Shown here: piece by piece, positions 32,572 to 41,569 of the stretch
Numbering within the stretch: position 1 is the first letter of the stretch
Layout of the letters: every line of letters begins with the position of its first letter
Assembly: GCA_049511415.1 (NCBI GenBank)
Contig: JBEKYC010000030.1
Coordinates: forward strand, 11,111-75,110
DNA from: Bog-159 sp049511415
Lineage (GTDB): Bacteria; Acidobacteriota; Terriglobia; Bryobacterales; Bryobacteraceae
DNA length: 64,000 nucleotides
Direction: 5' to 3'
Made by a program: the position numbers and the translations under genes
Notes under the pieces: generated by a model
The model's database searches: none
The model's input: only the letters and a program-made list of their open reading frames with translations
What the model was told of the DNA's origin: nothing

Positions 32572-32964
32572 ATGAAGATCAAAATAACCACCTTATACGT
32601 GGACGACCAGGAGAAGGCCCTGCGCTTCTATACGGATGTACTGGGCTTCGCCAAGAAGGCCGATTTCAGTCAGGGCCCATTTCGCTGGCTGACCGTGGCC
32701 TCGCCCGAGGAGCCGGACGGCACTGAGCTGCAGTTGGCGCTGAACGACAACCCCGCGGCCAAAACGTACCAGCAGGCGATCTTTCAACAGGGCCAGCCCG
32801 CGGCCATGTTCTACACCGACGACATCAAGGGCGACTACGAACGGATCAAGGCCGGCGGCGCCGAGTTTACGATGCCGCCCACCGACGTGCCCTACTCGAC
32901 CATTGCGATGCTGAACGACACCTGCGGCAATCTCATTCAGCTCACCCAATTGGCACGCTGGTAA
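32572..32964 (+). CDS. VOC (glyoxalase-fold) family protein
   Basis: A 130-residue vicinal-oxygen-chelate protein made of two beta-alpha-beta-beta-beta units. The N-terminal LYVDDQEKALRFYTDVLGF is diagnostic, and the second half has AAMFYTDDIKGDYERIKAGG and MLNDTCGNLIQLTQL. Strong ribosome site (AAAGGAG). Such proteins bind or detoxify small molecules, including antibiotics. It sits 15 bases after the ArsR gene in the same operon. Substrate unknown. Confidence 0.88.
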   Translation: MKIKITTLYVDDQEKALRFYTDVLGFAKKADFSQGPFRWLTVASPEEPDGTELQLALNDNPAAKTYQQAIFQQGQPAAMFYTDDIKGDYERIKAGGAEFTMPPTDVPYSTIAMLNDTCGNLIQLTQLARW

Positions 32965-32970
32965 AAGAAG

Positions 32971-33543
32971 ATGACCGGTCGCGAGCAATACACACCAGGT
33001 CCGGCCAGTGGGGCGCGGATACAAAAGGACGGAGAGAAGTGGACCCTCGTCCTGGTCAGGGAACTGCGTCACTCGCCGGAAAAAGTCTGGCAGGCGCTTA
33101 CCGACCCGGCGCATCTGCGCGAGTGGGCTCCCTTCGACGCCGATGCGGGCCTGGGTACGCCTGGAACCACGGTGAAGCTGACGACTGTGGGAGCGCCCGT
33201 GCTACACGTCACCGAAACCACAGTGACACGAGCCGAAGCTCCCGAGCTGCTGGAGTACAACTGGGGTGACCACGATATGCGCTGGGAACTCGAAGCCCGC
33301 GGCAGCGGCACGCGCCTCACGCTGTGGACCAACATCGGCCGCCGCTTCATCTCCATGGGCGCCGCCGGGTGGCACATTTGTTTTGATGTTCTGGATCGCC
33401 TTCTCAGCGGAGCTCCCATCGGCCGCATGGTTGGCGGCGACGCGGTGAAGTTCGGCGGCTGGCAGCGGCTGCACACCGAGTACGCCAAGCTGTTTGATTC
33501 GGAGACATCTAACCGGCCGCCTCAGGCGGCTCAAGAGTCATAA
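32971..33543 (+). CDS. SRPBCC (AHSA1-like) family protein
   Basis: A 190-residue START-like fold protein with a hydrophobic ligand cavity. The typical motif LVRELRHSPEKVWQALTDPA near residue 28 is followed by LREWAPFDADAG, LLEYNWGDHDMRWELEARGS and TRLTLWTNI. It is the usual partner of this type of ArsR regulator. It starts six bases after the VOC stop. The role is probably binding or hydrolysis of a small hydrophobic compound; nothing in sequence shows which. Confidence 0.85.
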   Translation: MTGREQYTPGPASGARIQKDGEKWTLVLVRELRHSPEKVWQALTDPAHLREWAPFDADAGLGTPGTTVKLTTVGAPVLHVTETTVTRAEAPELLEYNWGDHDMRWELEARGSGTRLTLWTNIGRRFISMGAAGWHICFDVLDRLLSGAPIGRMVGGDAVKFGGWQRLHTEYAKLFDSETSNRPPQAAQES

Positions 33544-33558
33544 AAGGAGAATAAATCA

Positions 33559-33816
33559 ATGATGAAAGCTTCTACCGAACGTTCGATTCTTCGCTGGATT
33601 CACATCGCGTTCAGCATTCCGATACTCGGTTACATCTATAGTCCGTTTGAAGAAATTCCAAAGTACGCCGATTTTGTTCGGCATATCGTCGTTCCTGTAA
33701 TTCTCCTTTCGGGACTCTGGATGTGGAAAGGCTATGTCCTGCGACGGCTGGTTTCGAAGAGATCTGCCAAACAAGTATTCGAGGTACAATCCCATGAATC
33801 CATCGGAACGTATTGA
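33559..33816 (+). CDS. Small membrane protein of the arsR operon
   Basis: An 85-residue protein with an AAAAGGAG ribosome site. There are two hydrophobic segments, WIHIAFSIPILGYIYSPF and HIVVPVILLSGLWMWKGYVL, followed by a basic tail. I recognise no named domain, but small proteins of this shape commonly accompany SRPBCC/ArsR operons. Its 3' end overlaps the DUF1801 start by 23 bases. Confidence 0.65.
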   Translation: MMKASTERSILRWIHIAFSIPILGYIYSPFEEIPKYADFVRHIVVPVILLSGLWMWKGYVLRRLVSKRSAKQVFEVQSHESIGTY

Positions 33817-34210
33817 CGAGTTGATCGCAGGACTCCCGGACTGGCGTGGCAAAACGCTCGCCGGGGTCCGCAAGAGCATCCTGGACGCCGACGGGGAGAT
33901 CATCGAAGAATGGAAGTGGATGGGAAGCCCGGTCTGGTCTCGCGACGGAATCATCGCGGTCGGCAACGCCCACAAAGATAAGGTGAAGCTTACCTTTTCC
34001 CACGGGGCGAGCCTCCCGGATCCCGACAAGCTCTTCAACGCAGGCTTCGGAGGCAAGGTGTGGCGGGCGATCGATCTACTCGAGGGCGACAAGATTAATG
34101 CGCGGGCTCTAAAGAATCTCGTGCGCGCCGCCATTGATTACAATCAGGCCAAATTGAAGAGGAAAGCGCCTGCGGGTACTCGCGCGAAAGTACTTAAAAG
34201 TAAAAAGTGA
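33794..34210 (+). CDS. DUF1801 (YdhG-like) protein
   Basis: A 138-residue DUF1801 protein. The core WKWMGSPVWSRDGIIAVGNA near residue 40, followed by VKLTFSHGASLPDP and LFNAGFGGKVWRAIDL, is typical. The C-terminal tail is strongly basic. I chose ATG 33794, with GAGG nine bases upstream, instead of a longer frame that overlaps the previous gene. Members bind small ligands in a fold resembling frataxin, but their function is not settled. The stop overlaps the MFS start. Confidence 0.85.
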   Translation: MNPSERIDELIAGLPDWRGKTLAGVRKSILDADGEIIEEWKWMGSPVWSRDGIIAVGNAHKDKVKLTFSHGASLPDPDKLFNAGFGGKVWRAIDLLEGDKINARALKNLVRAAIDYNQAKLKRKAPAGTRAKVLKSKK

Positions 34211-35433
34211 TGGCGCGAACCGCTGCAGTGGGCGCTCCCTTGCGCCTTCCCGCGTTCCGGCGGCTTTGGCTGGGGCTGAGCATCTCGTATCTCGGGGACC
34301 AGTTCACCACCATCGCCTTGCTCTGGTTCGTGCTGCAGTTGACTGGCTCCGGCGCGGCGGTGGGCCTCGTCATCCTCTGCTTCGACCTCCCCGGCGTGCT
34401 CACCGGCGCGATCCTCGGGCGTCTGCTGGATCGCTACCAGCCGCGGCTAGTGATGGGCTTCGACAACCTCGCCCGCGCGGCGCTCATCGCGGCGATTCCC
34501 GCGATCTACGCCCTGGGATGGTTGCAGCTCTGGCACGTCTTCGTGCTGGCGTCGCTGGCCGGAGCGCTCTCGCCAGCAACCACGGCTGGGGTACGGGTGT
34601 TTGTGCCGCACCTGGTGGACGACGCCGCCCTCGATCGCGCCAATGCGCTCACCGCGGCCAGCCTGCAATTCTCGTATCTCGCCGGCCCGGTAGCAGCAGG
34701 CTTCGTTGTCGCCAGGTTGGGCGGTCCCTGGGCGCTGTTCATCGACGCCGCCAGCTTCTTGCTGATGGGCCTGCTGGCACTGAGTCTTCCAAGGATCACG
34801 CGCGAACCGCGCGTCGCCCAGCAGGCGGCAGCCGATGGCTGGGTCGGCTTCGGCGCGCTGTTCAGACTGCGCTACGTGCCTGCGCTCACGCTTCTCTCGC
34901 TGGTGTTCTTCTTCTCCTACGGCCCGTTGGAGGCGGCCTTGCCGATCTATAGCGTCCAGACATTACACGCCAACGCCGGCGGCTACGGGCTGCTGTGGAC
35001 CGGCTTCGGCGTGGGCGCCTTCGCGGGTGTGCTGACGCTGACCAGGCTCTCGCACCGCTGGCGTCCGGGGATTGCTTTACCGATGATCGCGGTGCTCTGG
35101 GGGGCGCTGCTGTGCCCCCTGTTTTTCATCCGGCAGATTCCGCTCGCGATGCTGTTCCTCGGTGTGGCTGGGGCATCCTGGGCGCCCTATACGCCGATGG
35201 AGACCACCCTGCTGCAGCGGCTCGTCCCGGCCGGGATACGCGGCCAGGTCTTCGGCGCGCGGCATTCGCTGCTGGTAGCGGCGGCGCCGCTGGGAGCCGC
35301 GTTCGGCGGCGTGCTACTGCAATATCTTTCGGCGCCGCTGGTGATCGCTATCTCCGGCCTCGCCTGCATCCTCGCCGGGCTAGGTGGCCTCGTCTCACCG
35401 GCACTGCGCCAGTTGCAACATGGAAGCCCTTAG
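34210..35433 (+). CDS. MFS exporter (enterobactin exporter/MFS_3 type)
   Basis: A 407-residue 12-helix exporter. RRLWLGLSISYLGDQFTTIA at the N-terminus is typical of the MFS_3/EntS-like group, with the loop LGRLLDRYQPRLVMGFDN between helices 2 and 3 and a conserved PYTPMETTLLQRLVP region in the second half. It is coupled to DUF1801 (TGATG), so it is likely the efflux arm of the arsR-led operon. A truncated paralogue of its last 180 residues lies at 36205-36807, with the HicBA pair between. Confidence 0.88.
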   Translation: MARTAAVGAPLRLPAFRRLWLGLSISYLGDQFTTIALLWFVLQLTGSGAAVGLVILCFDLPGVLTGAILGRLLDRYQPRLVMGFDNLARAALIAAIPAIYALGWLQLWHVFVLASLAGALSPATTAGVRVFVPHLVDDAALDRANALTAASLQFSYLAGPVAAGFVVARLGGPWALFIDAASFLLMGLLALSLPRITREPRVAQQAAADGWVGFGALFRLRYVPALTLLSLVFFFSYGPLEAALPIYSVQTLHANAGGYGLLWTGFGVGAFAGVLTLTRLSHRWRPGIALPMIAVLWGALLCPLFFIRQIPLAMLFLGVAGASWAPYTPMETTLLQRLVPAGIRGQVFGARHSLLVAAAPLGAAFGGVLLQYLSAPLVIAISGLACILAGLGGLVSPALRQLQHGSP

Positions 35434-35499
35434 GTTTGGGCGGCATTTCAATTCCCGCTGTCGAGCCCGTCTGAAGACCGGCCGCCGACGCAATCGTGT

Positions 35500-35724
35500 C
35501 TACAGCAAACTGCGCAGTTCCTCAATCCTGAAATGGCAGTCTCTGAGGACCTTGCTGAGCAACCCAGGCCCCAACGTTTCGCCAGAGTGTAGGGGAATTA
35601 CGGTGCTCCTGCCGTCTTCGTGGCGAAGAAAGTGGTGGCTACCGCGGATGCGAACAACCCGGAAACCGGCTTTCGCCAAGGCAGCGATCAGGTCAGAGCC
35701 GGAAATCCTTGGGGTCCGGCTCAT
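35500..35724 (-). CDS. hicA: HicA-type mRNA interferase toxin
   Basis: A 74-residue double-stranded-RNA-binding-fold toxin that cleaves mRNA. The pattern ALAKAGFRVVRIRGSHHFL contains the catalytic His in GSHH, followed by VIPLHSGETLGPGLLSKVL. It starts at ATG 35724, overlapping the HicB stop by four bases (ATGA); a longer frame from 35796 runs inside hicB. The antitoxin-first order is one of the two common arrangements. Confidence 0.9.
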   Translation of the reverse strand: MSRTPRISGSDLIAALAKAGFRVVRIRGSHHFLRHEDGRSTVIPLHSGETLGPGLLSKVLRDCHFRIEELRSLL

Positions 35725-35957
35725 GCCGCGACAGTGATGCGCTGAATGCCAATGAACTCCAAGCTCTGATCGGGCGCCCCTTCCACTTCGAGGCACAGTT
35801 CGATCGCCTCACGAATTCGTTCGGTGGCCTCATCGAGGCTTCGCGCCTGCGTGTGGCATCCCGGCAGTTGGGGGACTGACGCAACGTAATACCCTTCCTC
35901 ATCGCGCTCTATGATGACGTCGAACTGGCGTGGCAGCGTATTCTCCTCTGGCCCCAT
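35721..35957 (-). CDS. hicB: HicB-type antitoxin
   Basis: A 78-residue antitoxin with the partial RNase H-like fold: FDVIIERDEEGYYVASVPQL, then PGCHTQARSLDEATERIREA and IELCLEVEG. It neutralises HicA and normally represses its own promoter. No C-terminal DNA-binding domain is visible, so repression may be weak or use another surface. Confidence 0.9.
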   Translation of the reverse strand: MGPEENTLPRQFDVIIERDEEGYYVASVPQLPGCHTQARSLDEATERIREAIELCLEVEGAPDQSLEFIGIQRITVAA

Positions 35958-36204
35958 TTTACGTGATTCTGATGGTCGGGATTATGGGCCGGTGCGGACG
36001 CCGGAAAGCTGACCAGTCGCCAGCGCGTTAGAACCAAGCCACTGAGCACAAAATCTACGGGAGATTTCTAGCCCAGGTCGGCGCCATCCTGTTCAGCGCG
36101 GGTCGTGCGCCGCCGATCGCAGGCTAGCCCGCAAAGGCGCGCGGGCGCCTAAAATCCCTGAAATAATTGCCCGCGCGCCGATTTGGGGGCCGTTTTTCGA
36201 AGTC

Positions 36205-36807
36205 TTCGTCGCGCTGTCCAGCCTGCCCTACGTGCCCGCGCTCACGCTCCTCTCGCTGTTGTTCTTCTCCTACGGCCCGTTGGAGGCGGCCCTGCCGGCC
36301 CACAGCAGCAGGACACTGCACGCCAACGCCGGCGGCTGCGGGCTGCTGTGGACCGGCCTCGGCGTTGGGGCCTTCGCGGGCGTGCTGACGCTGACCAGAC
36401 TCTCGCACCGCTGGCGGCCGGGCATTGCCCTACCGATGATCGCGGTGCTCTGGGGAGCGCTGCTGTGCCCACCGTTTTTCATCCGGCAGCTTCCGCTGGC
36501 GATGTTGTTCCTGGGTGTGGCTGGGGCATCCTGGGCGCCCTACACGCCGATGGAAACCGCCCTGCCGCAGCGGCTCGTCCCGGAGGGAATACGCGGCCGG
36601 GTCTTCGGCGCGCGGCATTCGCTGGTGGTAGCGGCGACGCCGCTGGGAGCCGCGTTCGGTGGCGTGCTGTTGCAATATCTCTCGGCGCCGGTGGTGATCT
36701 TTATCTCCGGCCTCGCCTGCATCCTCGCCGGGCTGGGTGGCCTCATCTCACCGTCACTGCGGCAGTTGCAATATGAAACGTCGATTGCAACACAAAGTCA
36801 CACATAA
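36205..36807 (+). pseudogene. Truncated MFS exporter paralogue
   Basis: From about 36225 the frame matches the last 180 residues of the exporter at 34210 (LLSLLFFSYGPLEAALP, WRPGIALPMIAVLWGALLCP, WAPYTPMETALPQRLVPEG), with scattered substitutions. The first two thirds of the gene are missing and no convincing start is present; a GTG at 36232 lacks a ribosome site. It is read as the residue of a tandem paralogue. The tail (ETSIATQSHT) differs from the intact copy. Confidence 0.8.
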
Positions 36808-36845
36808 TAAGAAGAGTCTGTTTCAGAAAACGAAGGAGAAATAAA

Positions 36846-36899
36846 ATGGCAACAAGCAAGGACAGAGACCAGGAACACGGAAAGGACATCTCCCGATGA
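36846..36899 (+). CDS. 17-residue leader-like open frame
   Basis: ATG 36846 is preceded by AAGGAGAAATAAA, the best ribosome site in the area. It encodes MATSKDRDQEHGKDISR, with a stop that overlaps the DUF899 ATG (ATGA at 36896). It could be a translational leader or the residue of a lost gene start. No homology known. Confidence 0.35.
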   Translation: MATSKDRDQEHGKDISR

Positions 36900-37645
36900 A
36901 CAAGCCCCCGATCGTGTCGCAGCAGGAGTGGGAGGCTGCCCGCCAGCAGCTCCTCGTAAAAGAGAAGGCCCTGACCCGTGCCCGTGACGCAATGGCCGCC
37001 GAACGCCGGCGGATGCCGTGGATGGCCATCGAGAAGGCGTACGCATTCGAGGGGCCCCAGGGCAAAGTGAGCCTCCTCGACTTATTCGAGGGCCGCCCTC
37101 AGTTAATCGTCTATCGCGCCTTCTTCGAGCCCGGAGTTTTCGGCTGGCCGGAACACGCCTGCCGCGGCTGTTCCTTCGGCGCCGATCAGGTCGCCCACCT
37201 GGCTCACCTCAATGCCCGCGACACCACCCTCGTCTATGCCTCACCCGCGCCGCAGGCGGACATCGCCCGCCTGAAGGCGCGCATGGGCTGGGAGATACCC
37301 TGGTACACCATCACCGACAGCTTCGACGCGGACTTCGGCGTCGATGAATGGCACGGCCACAACGTCTTCTTCCGCGACGGCGAGCGTGTCTTCCGCACAT
37401 ACTTCGTCAACAGCCGCGGCGACGAGGCCATGGGGTCCACCTGGAGCTACCTCGACATCACGCCGCTCGGCCGTCAGGAGACTTGGGAGGACTCGCCCGA
37501 GGGTTACCCCCAGACCCCGCCGTACAAGTGGTGGAACTGGCACGACAACTACAACGCCACGTCCACGCCTGACCCGAAGTGGATCGACATCACAACCGAT
37601 CCGCAAGCAGCCGCCCGAAAACGCGCGGAAGAGGAAAAAGCATGA
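36896..37645 (+). CDS. DUF899 thioredoxin-fold protein, copy 1
   Basis: A 249-residue DUF899 protein with a predicted thioredoxin-like fold. It opens with SQQEWEAARQQLLVKEKALT and RRRMPWMAIEKAYAFEGPQG. The core is LLDLFEGRPQLIVYRAFFEP with a GCSFGADQV cysteine motif near residue 92, and it ends DSPEGYPQTPPYKWWNWHD. The family is not biochemically defined; it is often found near SRPBCC/VOC genes. Translation is coupled both to the short leader and to the second DUF899 gene. Confidence 0.88.
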   Translation: MNKPPIVSQQEWEAARQQLLVKEKALTRARDAMAAERRRMPWMAIEKAYAFEGPQGKVSLLDLFEGRPQLIVYRAFFEPGVFGWPEHACRGCSFGADQVAHLAHLNARDTTLVYASPAPQADIARLKARMGWEIPWYTITDSFDADFGVDEWHGHNVFFRDGERVFRTYFVNSRGDEAMGSTWSYLDITPLGRQETWEDSPEGYPQTPPYKWWNWHDNYNATSTPDPKWIDITTDPQAAARKRAEEEKA

Positions 37646-38376
37646 CCGATGAACTTGCCGCGCCCAAAATAGTCGACCGGGCCACCTTCCACGCCGAGAT
37701 CGACGCATTGCGGCTTCGAGAGAAGGCCCATACAAAAGAAGGCGACGCCATCGCCGCCGACCGCCGGCGCCTCCCCATGGTGCAGGTGGACGCTGCCACA
37801 CCGCTCATTGGCGCTCGCGGGCCGGTGTCGCTATTGGACGCATTTGAGGGACGCCGTCTGCTCATCGCCTACTACTTCATGTGGAACACCGGCCATCCTG
37901 CGCCGGAACAGTGCGAGGGATGCACCTGGGTGACATCCCAGGTCCGCGAGCTGTCCTACGTTCATTCTCGCGACGTCACCTACGCCACGCTCTGCCAGGG
38001 CCCGTACGAAGAAAGCGCCCGCTACCGCGACTTTATGGGCTGGAAGATGCCTTGGTATTCCGCCCGGGCCTCGCTTGCCACCCTCCTCGCCGGACGCCGC
38101 ATAGGCCGCATGCACATCGTTTGCTACCTGCGGCAAGGATCCAACGTCTTCGAAACTTACTGGACCACGGCGCGCGGCGCCGAAGCCATGGATAACAGTT
38201 ACCGCTTGCTCGACTTGACCGTCTACGGAAGGCAGGAGATGTGGGAGGACTCCCCGCCCGGCTGGCCCCAACGGTTCGAAGGCAAGCAAAATTTCCGAAT
38301 CGATGGACGTCCCACCGCCCAGTGGTCCCGCCTGAAGGCCGGGCACTCGGACGACCTGAAAACCGCCACGCGCTGA
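37642..38376 (+). CDS. DUF899 thioredoxin-fold protein, copy 2
   Basis: A 244-residue paralogue of the preceding gene, starting at ATG 37642, which overlaps its stop (ATGA). Shared elements are RATFHAEIDALRLREKAHTK, RRRLPMVQV, LLDAFEGRRLLIAYYFMWNT and a cysteine motif CEGCTWVTSQV near residue 94; CEGC here is a CxxC, unlike GCS in copy 1. The ending is DSPPGWPQRFEGKQNF. The two probably form a heteromer or serve different substrates. Confidence 0.88.
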   Translation: MTDELAAPKIVDRATFHAEIDALRLREKAHTKEGDAIAADRRRLPMVQVDAATPLIGARGPVSLLDAFEGRRLLIAYYFMWNTGHPAPEQCEGCTWVTSQVRELSYVHSRDVTYATLCQGPYEESARYRDFMGWKMPWYSARASLATLLAGRRIGRMHIVCYLRQGSNVFETYWTTARGAEAMDNSYRLLDLTVYGRQEMWEDSPPGWPQRFEGKQNFRIDGRPTAQWSRLKAGHSDDLKTATR

Positions 38377-38380
38377 ACGA

Positions 38381-38413
38381 TTATCCGTGTTTATCTGTGT
38401 TCATCTGTGGCCA
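38381..38413 (-). repeat. Short dispersed repeat with GATGAACAC units, copy 2
   Basis: On the minus strand it reads TGGCCACAGATGAACAC, then AGATAAACACGGATAA. It fills the gap between the second DUF899 gene (stop five bases before) and the UvrA-like gene. Inverted relative to the copy at 25471. Confidence 0.8.
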
Positions 38414-38436
38414 ATAAAATACTGCCAGGAGACCGC

Positions 38437-40686
38437 ATGCCCCAGGAATACATTGAGATTCGCGGCGCCCGCGAAAACAACTTGAAAAACGTCTCGCTGC
38501 GCATCCCCAAACGCAAGATCACCATCTTCACCGGCGTCTCCGGTTCCGGCAAATCGTCCATCGTCTTCGATACCGTTGCCACCGAGGCGCAACGCCAGAT
38601 GAACGAGAATTTCAGTATGTTCATCCGCGGCTTCCTCCCGCACTACTCCCAGCCGGACGCCGATGCCATCGAGAACCTCAGCATGCCCATCGTCGTGGAC
38701 CAGAAACGGCTCGGCGGCGGGTCCCATTCCACCATGGGCACCATCACCGACATCTACCCGGTGCTGCGCCGGCTTTATTCGCACATCGGCAAACCGTATG
38801 TGGGACATGCGAATGTCTTTTCCTTCAACGACCCAAAGGGCATGTGCCCGAACTGCAACGGCCTCGGACGCAAGCTGGGCGTGGACGCGGATCTGTTCCT
38901 CGATAAATCCAAAACACTGAACGAAGGCGCCATCCTGTTCCCTGAATATGCCGTCGACAGTTGGGCCTTCAACTTCCTCGGCCGGTCGAAACTCTTCGAC
39001 ATGGACAAGAAGCTTTCCAAGTTCAGCGAAAAGGAAATGGAACTGCTTTTATACAGCAAGCCATATAAGTTGAAAACAAGTGTCGGAGGCAAGACCTTCA
39101 ACTTGACGTGCGAAGGCATCATCAGCAGATTTATCGCCAAATACATCACGCGCGATCTGAAGACCATGTCGGAGCGCACCCAAAAGTCCGTGGCGCCTTA
39201 TATCACCATGGCGCCATGTACCGTATGCAAGGGTGCGCGCTTAAGTCAGGAAGTGCTGAAATGCAAGATCGGCGGACACAACATCGCCGATCTGGCCGCG
39301 ATGGAAGTGGACCAGTTGATCGGCGTGATCCGGACGATCAAAGAACCGAAAGCCGCACCCATTTTGAAGACACTGATCCAGCGCCTGCAATATCTCGTGG
39401 ACATCGGTCTCGAATATCTCACCTTGAATCGGGAAACAGACACGCTCTCGGGCGGCGAATCGCAGCGCGTGAAGATCGTCAAACATCTAAGCAGCAGCCT
39501 CGTCGACGTGATGTATGTGTTCGACGAACCCAGCGTGGGTCTGCACCCGCGGGATGTGCATCGTTTGAATGAACTGCTGCAACAATTGCGCGATCGCGGA
39601 AATACGGTTCTCGTGGTGGAACACGATCCCGACGTCATTAAAGTGGCAGACCATGTTGTGGACCTGGGTCCGCATGCCGGGAGCCAGGGAGGCCAGGTCA
39701 TGTACGAAGGTCCGTTCCGCAGCCTGCTGGGTACGGACACGCTGACCGGAAAATTCCTCACACAATCCGTTCCCATCAAAAGCGATTTCCGTTCCCCCAA
39801 AGGAAAACTGCCGATCAGGAATGCCAAAGCCAACAACCTGCAGAACGTGAGCGTGGATATCCCAAGGGGTGTCCTCACAGCGATCACGGGAGTGGCCGGT
39901 TCGGGGAAGAGTTCCTTAATTCATCAGACGTTTCTCCGTCAACATCCGGATTCCATCGTGATCGACCAATCCGCGGTAGGGGTTTCCAGCCGCTCCAATC
40001 CCGGCACCTATACCGGTATCATGGACGACGTGCGCAAGGCCTTTGCCGCCGCCAACAAGGTAAGCCCATCCCTGTTCAGCTTCAATTCGGAAGGCGCCTG
40101 CGAGAACTGCCAGGGACTGGGCGTGATCTACACGGAGATCCCCGCCATGGGCGAGGTCAAGTCGCCCTGTGAGATCTGCGAGGGCAAACGATTCAAAGAT
40201 GAAGTGCTGGCATACAAGCTCAACGGAAAGTCTATTAACGACGTGCTCGAAATGACTGTCAGTCAGGCGCTCGAATACTTCAAGATCGACAAAATCACGA
40301 GTAAGCTACAAGCCATGAGCGACGTGGGCCTCGATTACCTGAGCCTGGGTCAGCCGTTGAGCACGCTCTCCGGCGGCGAATGCCAGCGCATCAAACTGGC
40401 GAGTGAGTTGCACAAACAAGGCAGTATCTACGTCCTGGATGAGCCGACAACCGGCTTACACATGTCGGATATCAGTCACCTGCTGGAGATCATGAACCGC
40501 CTGGTGGACGCGGGCAACACGGTGATCGTGATCGAGCACAATACCAGCGTGATCAAAAATGCGGACTGGGTCATCGATATGGGCCCCGAAGGCGGCACCA
40601 AGGGCGGCCGGGTCATGTTCGAAGGCACCCCCAAGCAATTACTCACTGCCAAGAATTCGCTGACCAGTCAGTACATACAAAATTGA
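38437..40686 (+). CDS. Short UvrA-like ABC ATPase (drug-resistance UvrA type)
   Basis: A 749-residue UvrA paralogue with two ABC modules, shorter than repair UvrA (about 940). Walker A boxes are GVSGSGKSS near residue 34 and GVAGSGKSS near 485. ABC signatures are LSGGESQR and LSGGECQR, with Walker B in YVFDEPSVGLHP and YVLDEPTTGLHM. Zinc-binding pairs CPNCNGLG, CTVCKG, CENCQGLG and CEICEGKRF remain. This matches the class of UvrA homologues linked to self-resistance (DrrC-like). I start it at ATG 38437, with AGGAG upstream; the GTG at 38407 lies in a dispersed repeat. A fragment of a second such gene occurs at 41665. Confidence 0.9.
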   Translation: MPQEYIEIRGARENNLKNVSLRIPKRKITIFTGVSGSGKSSIVFDTVATEAQRQMNENFSMFIRGFLPHYSQPDADAIENLSMPIVVDQKRLGGGSHSTMGTITDIYPVLRRLYSHIGKPYVGHANVFSFNDPKGMCPNCNGLGRKLGVDADLFLDKSKTLNEGAILFPEYAVDSWAFNFLGRSKLFDMDKKLSKFSEKEMELLLYSKPYKLKTSVGGKTFNLTCEGIISRFIAKYITRDLKTMSERTQKSVAPYITMAPCTVCKGARLSQEVLKCKIGGHNIADLAAMEVDQLIGVIRTIKEPKAAPILKTLIQRLQYLVDIGLEYLTLNRETDTLSGGESQRVKIVKHLSSSLVDVMYVFDEPSVGLHPRDVHRLNELLQQLRDRGNTVLVVEHDPDVIKVADHVVDLGPHAGSQGGQVMYEGPFRSLLGTDTLTGKFLTQSVPIKSDFRSPKGKLPIRNAKANNLQNVSVDIPRGVLTAITGVAGSGKSSLIHQTFLRQHPDSIVIDQSAVGVSSRSNPGTYTGIMDDVRKAFAAANKVSPSLFSFNSEGACENCQGLGVIYTEIPAMGEVKSPCEICEGKRFKDEVLAYKLNGKSINDVLEMTVSQALEYFKIDKITSKLQAMSDVGLDYLSLGQPLSTLSGGECQRIKLASELHKQGSIYVLDEPTTGLHMSDISHLLEIMNRLVDAGNTVIVIEHNTSVIKNADWVIDMGPEGGTKGGRVMFEGTPKQLLTAKNSLTSQYIQN

Positions 40687-40837
40687 CAGGATGGGCAACG
40701 TGACCGTCGGATTTCACCATGTTTATTGGCGGAGGCAAGAGCCCATTGGGAGCCGCAAAGTGATTGGAATGCGTTCCGTGCTCGCCGAATACATCAGGTG
40801 CTTGGGGAAATGCTATTCTCGAGGCGGAGGGTCCCTA

Positions 40838-41158
40838 ATGCCGTACTTGCCCAGGGGCGTTGCGCAACCGCTGGAGCTGGTAAAGAGTCTGAATGCCCTT
40901 CAGCCTTTTCTCCCTCCGGCGGTCGTGAATTGGCGGTACACCATCGACAATGACTGGAGTGGCGATCCGTCGCTTTTTTTCTGGATTACGCTCTCTGACG
41001 AGGCAGCAAAACCCCAAAACCTATCTCAGATAACCAAGTATGTCACCGGTGTCATCACTCAGCGCATTAATCCTCGCGAACAGTGGGGTCTCATCCCCTA
41101 CGTCAGCTTTCGCAGCCAGTCCGAGCAAGCGGCGCTAAAGGAAGAAGTCTTTGGTTAG
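40838..41158 (+). CDS. Partner protein of the HEPN gene
   Basis: A 106-residue acidic/aromatic protein starting at ATG 40838, with GGAGGG upstream. Characteristic stretches are WRYTIDNDWSGDPSLFFW and EQWGLIPYVSFRSQSEQAAL. I recall similar proteins directly upstream of UPF0332/HEPN genes, so the two are likely a toxin-antitoxin-like pair. No nucleotidyltransferase GSxxxG motif is present, so it is not a MNT antitoxin. It is four bases from the HEPN gene. Confidence 0.6.
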   Translation: MPYLPRGVAQPLELVKSLNALQPFLPPAVVNWRYTIDNDWSGDPSLFFWITLSDEAAKPQNLSQITKYVTGVITQRINPREQWGLIPYVSFRSQSEQAALKEEVFG

Positions 41159-41161
41159 GCG

Positions 41162-41569
41162 ATGGCCTACCATGATGAGCTCATAGCGCATGCGGAGTTC
41201 CTTGCGACGCTTGACCCGCCGCGCCAGGCCGACATGCGGAGAGCAGTTTCCGCCGCCTATTATGCTCTCTTCCATCTCTTGACCAGCGAGGCTGCTGGCA
41301 ACTGGAAGAACATCAACCAGCAAGCTCGGTTTACCAGAATGCTCGATCATGGCAAGATGAAAAATGCATCGTCCAAGATCTCGAACCAAAAAGCGCCAAG
41401 TGATCCGGCCCTGGTCCTGATTTCGACAGTCTCAAAACTCGTCACGGACAATTTCGTCACGCTCCAGCAGGAACGCCACAGTGCGGACTACGACAACTCC
41501 AAGGTATGGTCTAGAACCAGGTCTTTGAAGCGATCATTCAAACACAGGATGCTATGGAAGCGTGGATGA
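41162..41569 (+). CDS. HEPN-domain (UPF0332-like) protein, frameshifted at the 3' end
   Basis: The intact part shows a helical HEPN-like core with RAVSAAYYALFHLLTSEAAG near residue 25 and ISTVSKLVTDNFVTLQQERH near 85, ending ADYDNSKVWSRT. The read frame then gives a basic nonsense tail (SLKRSFKHRML). In another frame the sequence continues VFEAIIQTQDAMEAWM, then WAQDYLLDLLGGR, and stops at 41628. Loss of one base near 41518-41521 therefore truncates the protein. HEPN proteins are often RNases in toxin systems; the usual RxxxxH motif is not obvious here. Confidence 0.65.
   Translation: MAYHDELIAHAEFLATLDPPRQADMRRAVSAAYYALFHLLTSEAAGNWKNINQQARFTRMLDHGKMKNASSKISNQKAPSDPALVLISTVSKLVTDNFVTLQQERHSADYDNSKVWSRTRSLKRSFKHRMLWKRG

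Noticed and set aside
38407..38436. GTG start of the UvrA-like gene within the dispersed repeat
   Set aside because: The ATG at 38437 has AGGAG at good spacing and begins the conserved EYIEIRGARENNLKNV region.
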